64,000 nt of DNA from Streptomyces sp. NBC_01197 (GCF_036010505.1 NZ_CP108569.1:2544001-2608000); one strand, 5' to 3'. Positions 8,357 through 16,064 are shown, numbered from the stretch's first letter. Made by a program: numbers and translations. The notes: generated from the sequence alone by a model not told the origin.

Positions 8357-9424
8357 ATGAGCGCTCCGGTCCGACAACCGGCCCAGACCTACAACACCAG
8401 TGTGCCGTCGGCGGATTCGATGGTGCGGCTGCACCTCAGTGAGAGTCCGTTCGGCGCGAGCCCGGCTGCGGTCGTGGCAGTGACGGGGGAACTCGACCGG
8501 ATCAACCGCTACCCGTCGCCGGAGCGCGAGGGGCTCGTCCAACGCCTGAGCCAGTACTGGGAGTTGCCGGAGGAGCAGATCGCGGTGGCCAACGGCAGCG
8601 ACGAGCTGGTGCTGGCGACCGCGCTCACCCTCGGCGACCTGGAGCTCCCCGGTCTCGTCCCCGCGGGTACCTTCCCCGGCTACCTGGCGGCGCTGGAGCG
8701 TATCGGCCGGGGCGCCGTCCAGGTACCGCTGGACGGCCCCCGGATCGACCCCGCCGCGTTCGCGGAGCGGCTCCCCGAACACGGCATCGGCTATGTGTGC
8801 AACCCGCACAACCCGTGCGGCACCGCGCTGCCGGGGCCCGCGCTCGACACGCTGGTCGGTGCGGCGCGCAGCAGCGGCACCCCGCTCGTTTTCGACGAGG
8901 CGTACCACGAGTTCGGCCCCACGGAACAGCCGCAGGCCAGGAGCCGGCTGCGGGACGGCACCCCGGTGCTCGCGCTGCGCACCTTCTCCAAGGCCTACGG
9001 TCTCGCGGCCCTGCGGATCGGCTATGCGCTCGGTCCCGCCGAGTTGATCGCCGAGGTGCGCCGGACGCTGACCGTACTGCCGTTCAGCGTGAACCGTGCC
9101 GCGCAGGCGGCGGCGGTGGCGGCCCTCGCGGACCAGGAGTTCCTGGGCCGTGTCCGGCAGGAGAGCGAGGAGCGGCGCCGCTGGTTCTGCGCCGAGCTCG
9201 ACCGCCGCGGGTACCGGTACCTGCCCTCGGTCACCAACTTCGTGGCTGTCGCGGTCGCCGCCTCCGGCAAAGCGCAGGACATCCTTGCCAGGGATCACGG
9301 CGTCCTCGTGCGCGACACCGGCATGTTCGGCTTCCCCGGTCATCTGCGGGTCTCACTCGGCACCGAGGAGGAGTTGCGGACGTTCCTCGACGCGCTGGAC
9401 CAGATCACCGCGGGCGCGCGGTAG
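8357..9424 (+). CDS. PLP-dependent aminotransferase, HisC-like (MarG/StnR type)
   Basis: This fold-type I aminotransferase of the histidinol-phosphate aminotransferase family has 355 residues. VCNPHNPCGTALP, VFDEAYHEFG and the Schiff-base lysine motif TFSKAYGLAALRIGYALG are all present. It would interconvert an aromatic amino acid and its keto acid before and after beta-methylation by the upstream enzyme. The ATG at 8357 follows GGGAGG; the in-frame codon at 8312 does not. HisC itself also belongs to this family, but the cassette context favours tryptophan or another aromatic substrate. Confidence 0.83.
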   Translation: MSAPVRQPAQTYNTSVPSADSMVRLHLSESPFGASPAAVVAVTGELDRINRYPSPEREGLVQRLSQYWELPEEQIAVANGSDELVLATALTLGDLELPGLVPAGTFPGYLAALERIGRGAVQVPLDGPRIDPAAFAERLPEHGIGYVCNPHNPCGTALPGPALDTLVGAARSSGTPLVFDEAYHEFGPTEQPQARSRLRDGTPVLALRTFSKAYGLAALRIGYALGPAELIAEVRRTLTVLPFSVNRAAQAAAVAALADQEFLGRVRQESEERRRWFCAELDRRGYRYLPSVTNFVAVAVAASGKAQDILARDHGVLVRDTGMFGFPGHLRVSLGTEEELRTFLDALDQITAGAR

Positions 9425-9463
9425 CCGCCGCGCCCTCATCCGACGCACCTTTGGAGGTCAACC

Positions 9464-9928
9464 GTGGTCAAGCCGATTCCGGACGGCTACGCCGAACTGA
9501 CGGCGTACCTGTCCGTGGCCGACGCGGACGAGGCGATCGCCTTCTACACCCGGGCTTTCGGGGCGAAGGAGCTGCAGCGCTACACCGCGCCCAACGGGAC
9601 GGTGCCGCACGCGCAGATCCAGATCGGCGGCACCGTCGTGATGCTGTCCGACGAGTCCCCCGCGGCCGGTCTGCCCGGTCCCAAGGTCCTCGGCGGCACG
9701 CCGGTCACCCTGTACCTGTTCGTGGCGGACGTGGACGCCGCGTTCGCCCAGGCCGTGCAGGCCGGGGCCGAGGAGAAGCGCCCGATCGAGAACCATTTCT
9801 TCGGCGAGCGGACCGGACAGGTCGTCGATCCGTTCGGCCACCGCTGGACGCTCGCCACCCGTACCGAGGACGTGAGCCCGGAGGAGTTCGAGCGCCGTGC
9901 GAACGCGTACGTCCAGGGCAAGAGCTGA
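9464..9928 (+). CDS. VOC-family (PhnB/glyoxalase-like) protein
   Basis: The 154 residues hold paired beta-alpha-beta-beta-beta units typical of the vicinal oxygen chelate superfamily, with DADEAIAFYTRAFGAKEL at the start and VVDPFGHRWTLATRTEDV at the end. TTGGAGG precedes the start. Members include resistance binding proteins, isomerases and dioxygenase relatives. It is last in the rightward 3265-9928 gene run, so either self-protection or a ring-opening or isomerising step is possible. Confidence 0.75.
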   Translation: MVKPIPDGYAELTAYLSVADADEAIAFYTRAFGAKELQRYTAPNGTVPHAQIQIGGTVVMLSDESPAAGLPGPKVLGGTPVTLYLFVADVDAAFAQAVQAGAEEKRPIENHFFGERTGQVVDPFGHRWTLATRTEDVSPEEFERRANAYVQGKS

Positions 9929-9980
9929 TACCGCGCCCATCCGGTGCCGCACGCTCTGATACCGCCCCCGCCCAATCGGG

Positions 9981-10016
9981 CTCCGGGCCTGCCGCGCACC
10001 TGCGGCAGGCCCGGAG
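9981..10016. terminator. Hairpin between convergent genes (first of two)
   Basis: Perfect 15-base arms (9981-9995 and 10002-10016) enclose a six-base loop, just after the VOC gene stop. It is probably the terminator for the rightward core operon. Confidence 0.8.
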
Positions 10017-10055
10017 TCGTTTCCGCGCCCGGCAGCCCCGGCGCCGGTACGGAAT

Positions 10056-10096
10056 CAGCCTGCGTGTCCTGTCTTTCCGGCAGGACACGCAGGCTG
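10056..10096. terminator. Hairpin between convergent genes (second of two)
   Basis: Perfect 16-base arms (10056-10071 and 10081-10096) enclose a nine-base loop. It lies 13 bases beyond the end of the leftward methyltransferase gene, so it probably ends that leftward operon. Confidence 0.82.
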
Positions 10097-10108
10097 GTTC
10101 TCGTTACG

Positions 10109-10954
10109 TCAGGTGGTGGCGAGCAGCAGTTCCTCGATGGTCGAAGGCCGGAGGCCGTCGGCCCGGCCGGTGAAGTAGCGCTCGGCGAGATCGCCCGCGG
10201 AGACATGCCCGGCGTCCCGGAACCCGGCCTCCTTGGCCAGCGCCAGGATGTCCTCCGGGCCGAAGAAGCTGCGGAACGGCGTCCCGTCGGCGCGCGCGGC
10301 GCGCTCCACCCCTTCCCGTGCGGCCCGCTCCTCCGGGTCGACCATGTCGGCCGGCTGCATGAACGTCATGGCCACGGCGGAGCCCCCGGCGAGGGCCGCG
10401 GCCTTGCGGAGCGTGGCGGCTACCGCGTCCCTGCTGAGGTACATGGTGACGCCGGAGCAGGCCAGCACCGCCGGCCGGCCGGCGTCGAAGCCGTTCTCGG
10501 TCAGGCGCTGCCACCAGTCGTCGTCCGCCTCGAAGTCCACGGGGACCATGCACAGCCCCTCGGGAACCCCGTAACCCAGCTCGATCAGCCGCGCCCGCTT
10601 CCAGGCCTGCGTCTCCGGCTGGTCCACCTCGAAGACCCGCACTCCCCCGGCGCCCGGCGGCCGCCGCTGCGCGAAGGTGTCGAGGCCGGCGCCGAGGATG
10701 ACGTACTGGTCGACGCCCCGGCCCGCCTGCTCGACGACCAGGTCCTCGGTGAACCGGGCCCGGGCCACGATGGACGCCCGGGCCCGGGCGCTGCGTACCG
10801 GATCCATGTCCGGCCGGGACCGCCAGTCATCGCCCGGCGCCACCAGCCGTGCGCCGAGTTCGTCCTCGAACACATGCGGCCCGGGATCGGCCTGGACGTG
10901 CAGAGCCCGCCACAACGCCGTCCTGATCGCGGTCTTGTCCGCCGTCGCCGTCAC
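10109..10954 (-). CDS. SAM-dependent methyltransferase, leucine carboxyl methyltransferase (PPM/TIGR00027) family
   Basis: The 281 residues contain YVILGAGLDTFAQR, FEVDQPETQAWKRARL and VPVDFEADDDW, the hallmarks of the actinobacterial LCMT-like family. Members O-methylate carboxylates or related oxygens. In streptonigrin biosynthesis a carboxyl methylation that is later removed has been reported, and this enzyme would suit such a step here. The start is a GTG at 10954 with AAAGGA upstream. It is third in a leftward operon after the FNR and COMT genes. No methylesterase gene is visible in the window. Confidence 0.78.
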   Translation of the reverse strand: MTATADKTAIRTALWRALHVQADPGPHVFEDELGARLVAPGDDWRSRPDMDPVRSARARASIVARARFTEDLVVEQAGRGVDQYVILGAGLDTFAQRRPPGAGGVRVFEVDQPETQAWKRARLIELGYGVPEGLCMVPVDFEADDDWWQRLTENGFDAGRPAVLACSGVTMYLSRDAVAATLRKAAALAGGSAVAMTFMQPADMVDPEERAAREGVERAARADGTPFRSFFGPEDILALAKEAGFRDAGHVSAGDLAERYFTGRADGLRPSTIEELLLATT

Positions 10955-11030
10955 AGATGGTTCCTTTCCGTTGGGCCGCAAGGGCCTCATGGTCGCGGGC
11001 TCCCGGCTCCGGCCGGGGGCCCGTCCGTCG

Positions 11031-11801
11031 TCACGCCGGGGTGGGGCCGGTGCCGCCGGACCCGGCGGCAACCTCGGTCGGCAGGTACTCCGACTCCAGC
11101 ACCAGGTCCTTGACCCACGACTGGTACTCGACGTGGGTGTGGCGCTCACGGGTGCGCCACTCCGTACCCTCCCGTTCCCGCAGATACGCGCGGTAGCGCG
11201 GCGCGCCCGGCACCTTCATGTTGTCGGCCAGCACCATCGAGCCCGGGTGCAGCCACCGCCGGCCGAGGATGCGTTGCAGATCCGGCAGGTAGGCCGCGGC
11301 GATGTGGTCGACGAAGACGAAGTCCAGCCGGCCCGGGCCGAAGCCGTGCTCGGTGGTGAGGCGCTCGATGGTGCGGCCGTCGTCCCCGAGCGTGCCGTGC
11401 AGCACCCTGACCCGGTCGCCCAACCCGGCGTGTTTCCAGATGCGTTGGGCGACCGATGCGTTCGCGGCGCTGAACTCGATCGAACAGAGCCGGGCCTCCG
11501 GCGGCATCACCCTGGCCATCCGCAGCGCGCTGTACCCGCAGTACGTACCGAGCTCCAGCAGCAGCCTGGGCCTGACCCGCCGCACCGCTGCGTCCAGCAG
11601 CAGCCCCTTCTCGTCCCCGATGTTGATCAGCGAGGCCTGCTTGTAGGCGTACTCGTCGATCAGCCGGATCGCGTCGTCGACGTCCCCGGGGACCGCGTGC
11701 GAGAGCACATAGTCGGCGAGTGCCTCCTCCCGGCCGTCACCGACCTGGCCCGTCCGGGTCAGGTTCCCCATCCGCATCAGCATGCGCAGCCGTTTCGCCA
11801 T
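11031..11801 (-). CDS. Catechol O-methyltransferase resembling animal COMT
   Basis: The 257-residue protein follows animal COMT: INIGDEKGLLLDAAV, LLLELGTYCGYSALRMARVM, FVFVDHIAAAYLPDLQRIL and VLADNMKVPGAPRYRAYLRE. The Asp of VFVDH and the Asp-Asn of LADN are the expected Mg ligands. It should methylate a catechol-type hydroxyl on the product. ATG 11801 follows GGAGATCGGTG; a GTG directly before it (11804) could be used instead. The MMAKRLRMLMRMGN leader precedes the conserved fold. Confidence 0.85.
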   Translation of the reverse strand: MAKRLRMLMRMGNLTRTGQVGDGREEALADYVLSHAVPGDVDDAIRLIDEYAYKQASLINIGDEKGLLLDAAVRRVRPRLLLELGTYCGYSALRMARVMPPEARLCSIEFSAANASVAQRIWKHAGLGDRVRVLHGTLGDDGRTIERLTTEHGFGPGRLDFVFVDHIAAAYLPDLQRILGRRWLHPGSMVLADNMKVPGAPRYRAYLREREGTEWRTRERHTHVEYQSWVKDLVLESEYLPTEVAAGSGGTGPTPA

Positions 11802-11946
11802 CACCGATCTCCGATCCGGGTCCGCTCATAGAGGTGAATGCCGTTCAGCGGCGGTGCGGGACGTCGCCGCCCGCCGTGCCGGCGGCCCGGCGTCACCGCG
11901 CGAGGTCCGCAGGAGGCCGCCCCGCTCCGGTGGACGGCGTCCTGCG

Positions 11947-12744
11947 TCAAGGCAGCATCATCTGAAGGCTTTTGACGCTCCGTGTCGTACGCGCCGAGAG
12001 ATCCACGCCGGTCGGCGGCTCCGGGAACGCGGTGCGGTCCGGCGGTCGGAATTGTTCCAGGTGCATCCGCTCGGGCGGAACCCCCAGCGCGGCCAGGGCG
12101 TCGACCGCACCGGCCACGAACGGCTCCGGGCCGCACACGAACGCGTCGCGGTCGCGGCACGGTCCGGCCGGCACCCGCAGCCCTGCCGCGTCCGGCAGCC
12201 CCTGGCGGGACTCCAGCCAGTGCCGGACGGTGAACCGGTCCTGGTGGGCGGCCGCCAGGCCGGCCAGCTGCTCCCCGAAGATCACCGACCGCTCGTCGCG
12301 GTTGGCGTAGATCAGGGTGAGCCGGCCCGAACCGGCGGCCAGTGCCGACTTGATGATCGACATCACCGGGGTGATGCCGCTTCCGGCGGCCAGGAACAGG
12401 AAGTCGCCGTCGAGCGATGCGGGGGTGAACCGGCCCTCCGGCGGCTGGACGTTCACCACGCTGCCGACGCGCACGCTGCCCAGCAGCCAGTCGGAGCCGC
12501 GGCCAGCCGGCGTCCGCTTCACCGTCACCATCAAGGGGTCCGCGGTGTGCGGCGAGCTCGACAGCGAATAGCAGCGGGGAACGGATCCGTGCTCGGCATC
12601 GGGAATGTGCACGGTGAGGAACTGCCCCGGCCGGTACTGGAATTCCTCTGCGAGGTCGTCGGGGACTTCGAACACGAACGAGCGGGTGTCCTCCGTCTCG
12701 ACGATCACGTCGGCCACCCGTAACGCGTGGAAACGCTGGTTCAT
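11947..12744 (-). CDS. FNR-type NAD(P)H:flavin oxidoreductase lacking the 2Fe-2S domain
   Basis: FAD-binding RCYSLSSSPH and nucleotide-binding FLAAGSGITPVMSIIKS and FVCGPEPF motifs place this 265-residue protein in the PaaE/KshB reductase group. Those proteins usually end in a plant-type 2Fe-2S domain (CxxxxCxxC); this one stops right after the linker, and no Fe-S motif is found in any downstream frame. It probably supplies electrons to a Rieske oxygenase or to the P450 through a separate ferredoxin not seen here. Codon 8 is TTA (12723-12721), implying BldA control. ATG 12744 follows AAGGAGC. The StrR-like palindrome lies about 85 bases upstream. Confidence 0.83.
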   Translation of the reverse strand: MNQRFHALRVADVIVETEDTRSFVFEVPDDLAEEFQYRPGQFLTVHIPDAEHGSVPRCYSLSSSPHTADPLMVTVKRTPAGRGSDWLLGSVRVGSVVNVQPPEGRFTPASLDGDFLFLAAGSGITPVMSIIKSALAAGSGRLTLIYANRDERSVIFGEQLAGLAAAHQDRFTVRHWLESRQGLPDAAGLRVPAGPCRDRDAFVCGPEPFVAGAVDALAALGVPPERMHLEQFRPPDRTAFPEPPTGVDLSARTTRSVKSLQMMLP

Positions 12745-12814
12745 CGCCGTGCTCCTTCGTGAAGTGCGACGAGAAAGTGCTGGCAACGCTACCGTGCGGG
12801 CCGCCGGCCGAGTA

Positions 12815-12853
12815 CGGGTGTCCGACCGGGGATTGCGCCCAGTCGGACACCCG
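12815..12853. promoter_or_regulatory. Palindromic operator with StrR/NovG geometry
   Basis: Twelve-base perfect inverted arms (12815-12826 and 12842-12853) surround 15 bases. The core reads GTCCGACCG-N11-CAGTCGGAC (12820-12848), matching the StrR/NovG/Bbr operator form GTTCRACTG-N11-CRGTYGAAC except for T-to-C changes. It sits upstream of the leftward FNR-COMT-LCMT operon and is the likely target of one of the two ParB/StrR-type regulators. Confidence 0.75.
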
Positions 12854-12890
12854 GATTTCCCGCTCGGCGTCCGCGTTGCGTGCCGTCGAG

Positions 12891-13529
12891 TCAGAGCCGG
12901 GTACCGGGCTGGGCCCCGGCCCTCACGGGCGGGCGGCGTGCGCCCGGAAGCCGGGATTCCGGTGGCCCGGCCGGACCGGCCTGCCGGACCAGTCGGGGCA
13001 TGTCGTACCGGCCGGCCCCCGGCCCGGAGTAGCGCGCCCCGGACGACAGCGGCCGGCTGAGGTGCTCCAGCACCCACTCGGAAGCGCAGGAGTCGAAGAC
13101 CAGCCCGCCCGCACGCACCATCTCCACCCCGAGCACCAGGTCCTGCCAGCGCGCGCCGTTGAGCAGATAGCCGCGGGCCCCGGCGCGCATCGCGGAGAGC
13201 AGGGCCTCCCGTTCGTCGAGCGGACTGATGATGAGTACGGCCGTGTCCGGGCAGCAGCTGGTGATCGGGGTGATCACCTCGGCGATGCTCTGGCCGGGCT
13301 GGACGATGTCCATCACTGCGACCTGGGGGCGCAGGGTGTGCGCCATGGCCACCGCGTCTGAACCTGTTCCGGACTCTCCGACGACATGGAACGACTCCAC
13401 CTCGTCGAGCAGCATGCGCAACCCTGATCGGTAGATCGGGTGGTCACCTGCGAGCAGCACCGTGGTGCGCGTGACGCCGGGTGGATTACGCGTGACGCCA
13501 GGTGAATTCAACATCGCTGTACTGATCAC
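12891..13529 (-). CDS. Response-regulator-like receiver protein without a DNA-binding domain
   Basis: The receiver fold resembles the NarL family: TTVLLAGDHPIYRSGLRMLL, VAVMDIVQPG with the phospho-acceptor Asp kept, and AMRAGARGYLLNGA where the conserved Lys is Asn. One of the two N-terminal acidic residues is Gly. After WVLEHLSRPL the protein runs into a Gly/Pro/Arg-rich tail and ends with no LuxR helix-turn-helix, and no helix-turn-helix remains in the other frames. Its paralogue at 31799-32473 keeps that domain. It may titrate or dimerise with that paralogue. The start is uncertain (GTG 13529, or ATG 13514 or 13532). Confidence 0.68.
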   Translation of the reverse strand: MISTAMLNSPGVTRNPPGVTRTTVLLAGDHPIYRSGLRMLLDEVESFHVVGESGTGSDAVAMAHTLRPQVAVMDIVQPGQSIAEVITPITSCCPDTAVLIISPLDEREALLSAMRAGARGYLLNGARWQDLVLGVEMVRAGGLVFDSCASEWVLEHLSRPLSSGARYSGPGAGRYDMPRLVRQAGPAGPPESRLPGARRPPVRAGAQPGTRL

Positions 13530-13642
13530 CATTCTCCCGCGAACTTGTCGGTCGACAGTTGCCTTGCTCCCCGCCGCCGGGGAATGCGCGAGGCCCGGCA
13601 CTGGGGACCGGGAGGCGGCCCCCGGCGGCGCAACGGGGTCCG

Positions 13643-15106
13643 CTACACGCGGCTCTTGCGGCCGGTGCCGCGGAGGGCCGAGAAGATCGCCGCGAGGATC
13701 ATGATCCCCATCATGGTGTAGAAGGCGGCCCGCAGGCCTTCGGCGAAGGCGACCGCCAGCTTGCCGTCCAGCTTGCTGGTGCCGACGAAGATCGCGAACG
13801 CCATGTTCCGCGGGATGGAGTGCGAGGCCACGAGCATGGCCGTGGTGAACGAGAAGACCATGCCGATGCTGGAGAAGGTGCGCAGCACACCGGAGGCGAT
13901 GCCCAGCCGGTCGGGCGGGGCCGCCCTCATCACGGCGGTGCTGTTGGCCGGGAAGAAGAAGCTGCCCCCGATCATGATCACGAGGTTGCCGATGGCGGCC
14001 AGCCACAGGCTGCTCGTCGCGGTCATCTGGGCGAAGATCCCCATCGCCACGACCGAGATACCGAGCCCGATGGTCGCCGGGATGACGGACCCGAGCTTGT
14101 CGGTGAGCCGCCCGGAGTAGGGCCCGACCACCGCGCCGACCACATAGCCCGGTACCAGCAGCAGCGAGGCGTCGATCGGGTCCATCCCGCGCGTCCCCTG
14201 GAGGTACATGATGACCAGGAAGAGCACCGCGAAGCTGCCGACGCCCTGGAGCAGTGAGGCCAGCAGGGACGGCGCCATCGTCGGAATGCGGAACAGCGAC
14301 AGATCGAGCGTCGGCTCCTTCTGCTTCAGCTCGACGAAGACGAAGGCCACCAGGAGCACGATGCCGCCGGCCAGGTACCCGATCAGGGTCCCGTCGAGCG
14401 GGCGGGAGGCCAGACCGGTCATCGCCCAGAGCACCCCGAAGAGGCCCAGGCCCAGCGTGATCATGCCGGCGAAGTCGAACTTCCGGCGCTGCCGCTCGCC
14501 GTGGTCGCGCAGCACCTTCTGCGCCAGCACCAGAGCGACGACGCCGATCGGTACGTTGATCCAGAAGATCCACTGCCACGACACATAGGTCACCACGACG
14601 CCGCCGAGCAGGACACCGAGGACCGAGCCGAACGAGAAGCCGAAGGCGTTGAAGCCGTAGGCGCGGCCGCGTTCCTGCGGCGGATAGAGCTCCGAGATGA
14701 TCGCGCCGCTGTTGGCCGCGATCAGTGCGGCGCCGACGCCCTGGAGGAGCCGGAAGCCGATGAGGCTCGGCGCGTTCCAGGCCATCGCGCAGAGCACCGA
14801 GCCGATGGTGAACACCAGGAAGCCGGCCTTGTACATGCGCACCCGGCCGAACATGTCACCGAACCGGCCCAGCTGTGTGGAGAGCACGGTGACCACGAGC
14901 AGGTAGCCGACGACCACCCATGTGACGGCCGCCAACGTGATGTTCAGGTCCTCTTCGATCGCCGGCAGGGCGAGCACCACGATCGTGCCGTCGACCGCGG
15001 AGATGAGCACGCCGATCATCACGACGAACATGCCGAGACCACGCCGCGGCGGTGGGGACGGCACCGAGGCGTCCGCCGTCCTGGTCGAGATCTTTTCGCT
15101 GACCAT
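13643..15106 (-). CDS. MFS drug exporter, DHA2 (14-helix EmrB/QacA) family
   Basis: The 487-residue protein starts with a soluble Pro-rich stretch then MFVVMIGVLISAVDGTIVVL, the classic DHA2 first helix with the AVDGTIV motif. GRFGDMFGRVRMYKAG is motif A. About 14 hydrophobic segments follow. It probably exports the cluster product. The region upstream carries a 15-base element shared with the RHH gene and four copies of an eight-base repeat, so its expression is probably tied to the RHH microprotein. Confidence 0.88.
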   Translation of the reverse strand: MVSEKISTRTADASVPSPPPRRGLGMFVVMIGVLISAVDGTIVVLALPAIEEDLNITLAAVTWVVVGYLLVVTVLSTQLGRFGDMFGRVRMYKAGFLVFTIGSVLCAMAWNAPSLIGFRLLQGVGAALIAANSGAIISELYPPQERGRAYGFNAFGFSFGSVLGVLLGGVVVTYVSWQWIFWINVPIGVVALVLAQKVLRDHGERQRRKFDFAGMITLGLGLFGVLWAMTGLASRPLDGTLIGYLAGGIVLLVAFVFVELKQKEPTLDLSLFRIPTMAPSLLASLLQGVGSFAVLFLVIMYLQGTRGMDPIDASLLLVPGYVVGAVVGPYSGRLTDKLGSVIPATIGLGISVVAMGIFAQMTATSSLWLAAIGNLVIMIGGSFFFPANSTAVMRAAPPDRLGIASGVLRTFSSIGMVFSFTTAMLVASHSIPRNMAFAIFVGTSKLDGKLAVAFAEGLRAAFYTMMGIMILAAIFSALRGTGRKSRV

Positions 15107-15128
15107 CGATAACCCCGCATCTCGTTTC

Positions 15129-15167
15129 GTGACTGCGTACGTGACTACGTGACTACTGCGTGACTAC
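15129..15167. repeat. Four GTGACTAC-type repeats in the exporter leader
   Basis: Copies at 129-136 (GTGACTGC), 141-148, 149-156 and 160-167 (GTGACTAC; add 15000 to each) lie 23-61 bases upstream of the exporter start. Spacing is 12, 8 and 11 bases. They look like clustered operator half-sites in the 5' leader. Confidence 0.5.
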
Positions 15168-15171
15168 CACC

Positions 15172-15186
15172 CTAGATTGCTAGCAT
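15172..15186 (+). promoter_or_regulatory. 15-base element shared with the RHH gene start
   Basis: CTAGATTGCTAGCAT here is identical to the sequence at 16050-16064 on the minus strand, which overlaps the start codon of the RHH gene. It contains palindromic GCTAGC. It lies 66 bases upstream of the exporter start and is a probable binding site for the RHH protein. Confidence 0.65.
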
Positions 15187-15233
15187 CCTCGCACAAGGGG
15201 GGCCACGCAACACAGGTCGAGAGTCGGCCATTT

Positions 15234-15368
15234 CTAGCGGGCTGTTTGCCGCCGTTCCAGCCGTTCCAGCAATTCGCCACCCTGTTCGAAAGCTTTCCGC
15301 CACGAATGAGCGCGGTTAAGGGGCGCAGCACCGGTGGGCCAGGTACGCAACGCATTTACCGAAGCCAT
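15234..15368 (-). CDS. Possible 44-residue small protein or leader peptide upstream of the exporter
   Basis: An ATG at 15368 behind GGGGAGAAACG opens a 44-codon frame ending QTAR. It lies just after a strong hairpin and just before the exporter operator elements. The product is Arg- and Leu-rich with a predicted helix around AFEQGGELLERLERR. No family was recognised. Its place in the leader of an exporter gene allows a regulatory peptide, but chance is not excluded. Confidence 0.35.
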   Translation of the reverse strand: MASVNALRTWPTGAAPLNRAHSWRKAFEQGGELLERLERRQTAR

Positions 15369-15403
15369 CACCGTTTCTCCCCTATTCACGGGCCGGAAAA
15401 AGG

Positions 15404-15439
15404 GAACGCCCCCGACCTCAAAAGGAATCGGGGGCGTTC
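15404..15439. terminator. Terminator after the VOC gene
   Basis: Perfect 12-base arms (15404-15415 and 15428-15439) enclose a 12-base loop, 84 bases beyond the VOC stop on the minus strand. Confidence 0.78.
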
Positions 15440-15522
15440 GGCGAGACGGGAGCACGCCACACGTCGGGGGATACCACCAGGAGCGGGCGGCCGCCGGCCA
15501 CCCCCGCCTCGCGACAGACCGC

Positions 15523-15867
15523 TCAGCTCTTGAGCGGCGCCTCGATGCTCCATTCGCGCCCGTCCGGGTCGCGCACCACCATCCGCTGAGTGCCGTAATG
15601 GGTCTCCTCGAACGGGGAGACCACCTCGACGATCGGGTCGGGCTTGAAGGTCTCCGCGTCCTCGACGCGGAGGATGAGCTGCGTCTGCGGCTTACGGTCC
15701 TCGGGGATCTCACCGACGACGAAGTACGGCCCGTCGTCGTTCTTGAGCATCCCGGAACCGTGCTCGGTCGCGAACTCGACCTTGAAGCCCAACGACTCCA
15801 GGAACTTGGCGGTCTTCCCCCAGCTGTGGGTCTCAACGTAGACGCCTTCGACACCCCGGGTCGTCAT
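15523..15867 (-). CDS. VOC-family protein (glyoxalase/bleomycin-resistance type)
   Basis: The 114-residue protein has GVYVETHSWGKTAKFLESLG at the N-terminus and VVRDPDGREWSIEAP at the C-terminus, a single VOC repeat pair as in bleomycin- and mitomycin-binding resistance proteins. ATG 15867 follows GAGGAG. It starts 13 bases after the RHH gene ends, so the two form an operon. A drug-binding self-resistance role is plausible, given the exporter that shares the operator, but a general enzyme is not excluded. Confidence 0.75.
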   Translation of the reverse strand: MTTRGVEGVYVETHSWGKTAKFLESLGFKVEFATEHGSGMLKNDDGPYFVVGEIPEDRKPQTQLILRVEDAETFKPDPIVEVVSPFEETHYGTQRMVVRDPDGREWSIEAPLKS

Positions 15868-15880
15868 ATCAGAACTCCTC

Positions 15881-16051
15881 TCACGAAACGGTTCCGTCTT
15901 GATTCTGCCCCTGGCGCGCGAGATGAGAACGCAGCGCCTCGGCAACCAGCGCCGACAATGACAGTTCGCGGTCGATGGCGTGATGCTTCACCTGCCGGAT
16001 GAGTTCTACCGGCAGATAGACGTTGAACTGCCGAACCTCTTCAGCAGTCAT
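15881..16051 (-). CDS. Ribbon-helix-helix (CopG/Arc-like) microprotein
   Basis: The 56 residues begin [20 protein letters not shown] and continue [20 protein letters not shown], which fits a beta strand plus two helices of an RHH DNA-binding fold (the RQFNVYLP strand, then the [10 protein letters not shown] helix). It is co-transcribed with the VOC gene. Its start codon lies inside the 15-base element that also sits in front of the exporter gene, so autoregulation plus control of the exporter is likely. Confidence 0.75.
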   Translation of the reverse strand: MTAEEVRQFNVYLPVELIRQVKHHAIDRELSLSALVAEALRSHLARQGQNQDGTVS

Positions 16052-16064
16052 GCTAGCAATCTAG
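16050..16064 (-). promoter_or_regulatory. 15-base element overlapping the RHH start codon
   Basis: On the minus strand this reads CTAGATTGCTAGCAT, identical to 15172-15186. An extra TGCTAG precedes it, giving two TGCTAG units eight bases apart. The RHH ATG is within the element, so bound protein would block transcription or translation start. Confidence 0.65.

Noticed and set aside
11821..11946. Frameshifted 2Fe-2S domain after the FNR gene
   Set aside because: No CxxxxCxxC pattern is present in any frame of the minus strand between the FNR stop and the COMT gene start.
12891..13120. Frameshifted LuxR helix-turn-helix in the short response regulator
   Set aside because: None of the other frames shows the TxRExEVL or KTV-type recognition helix, so the domain appears truly absent.
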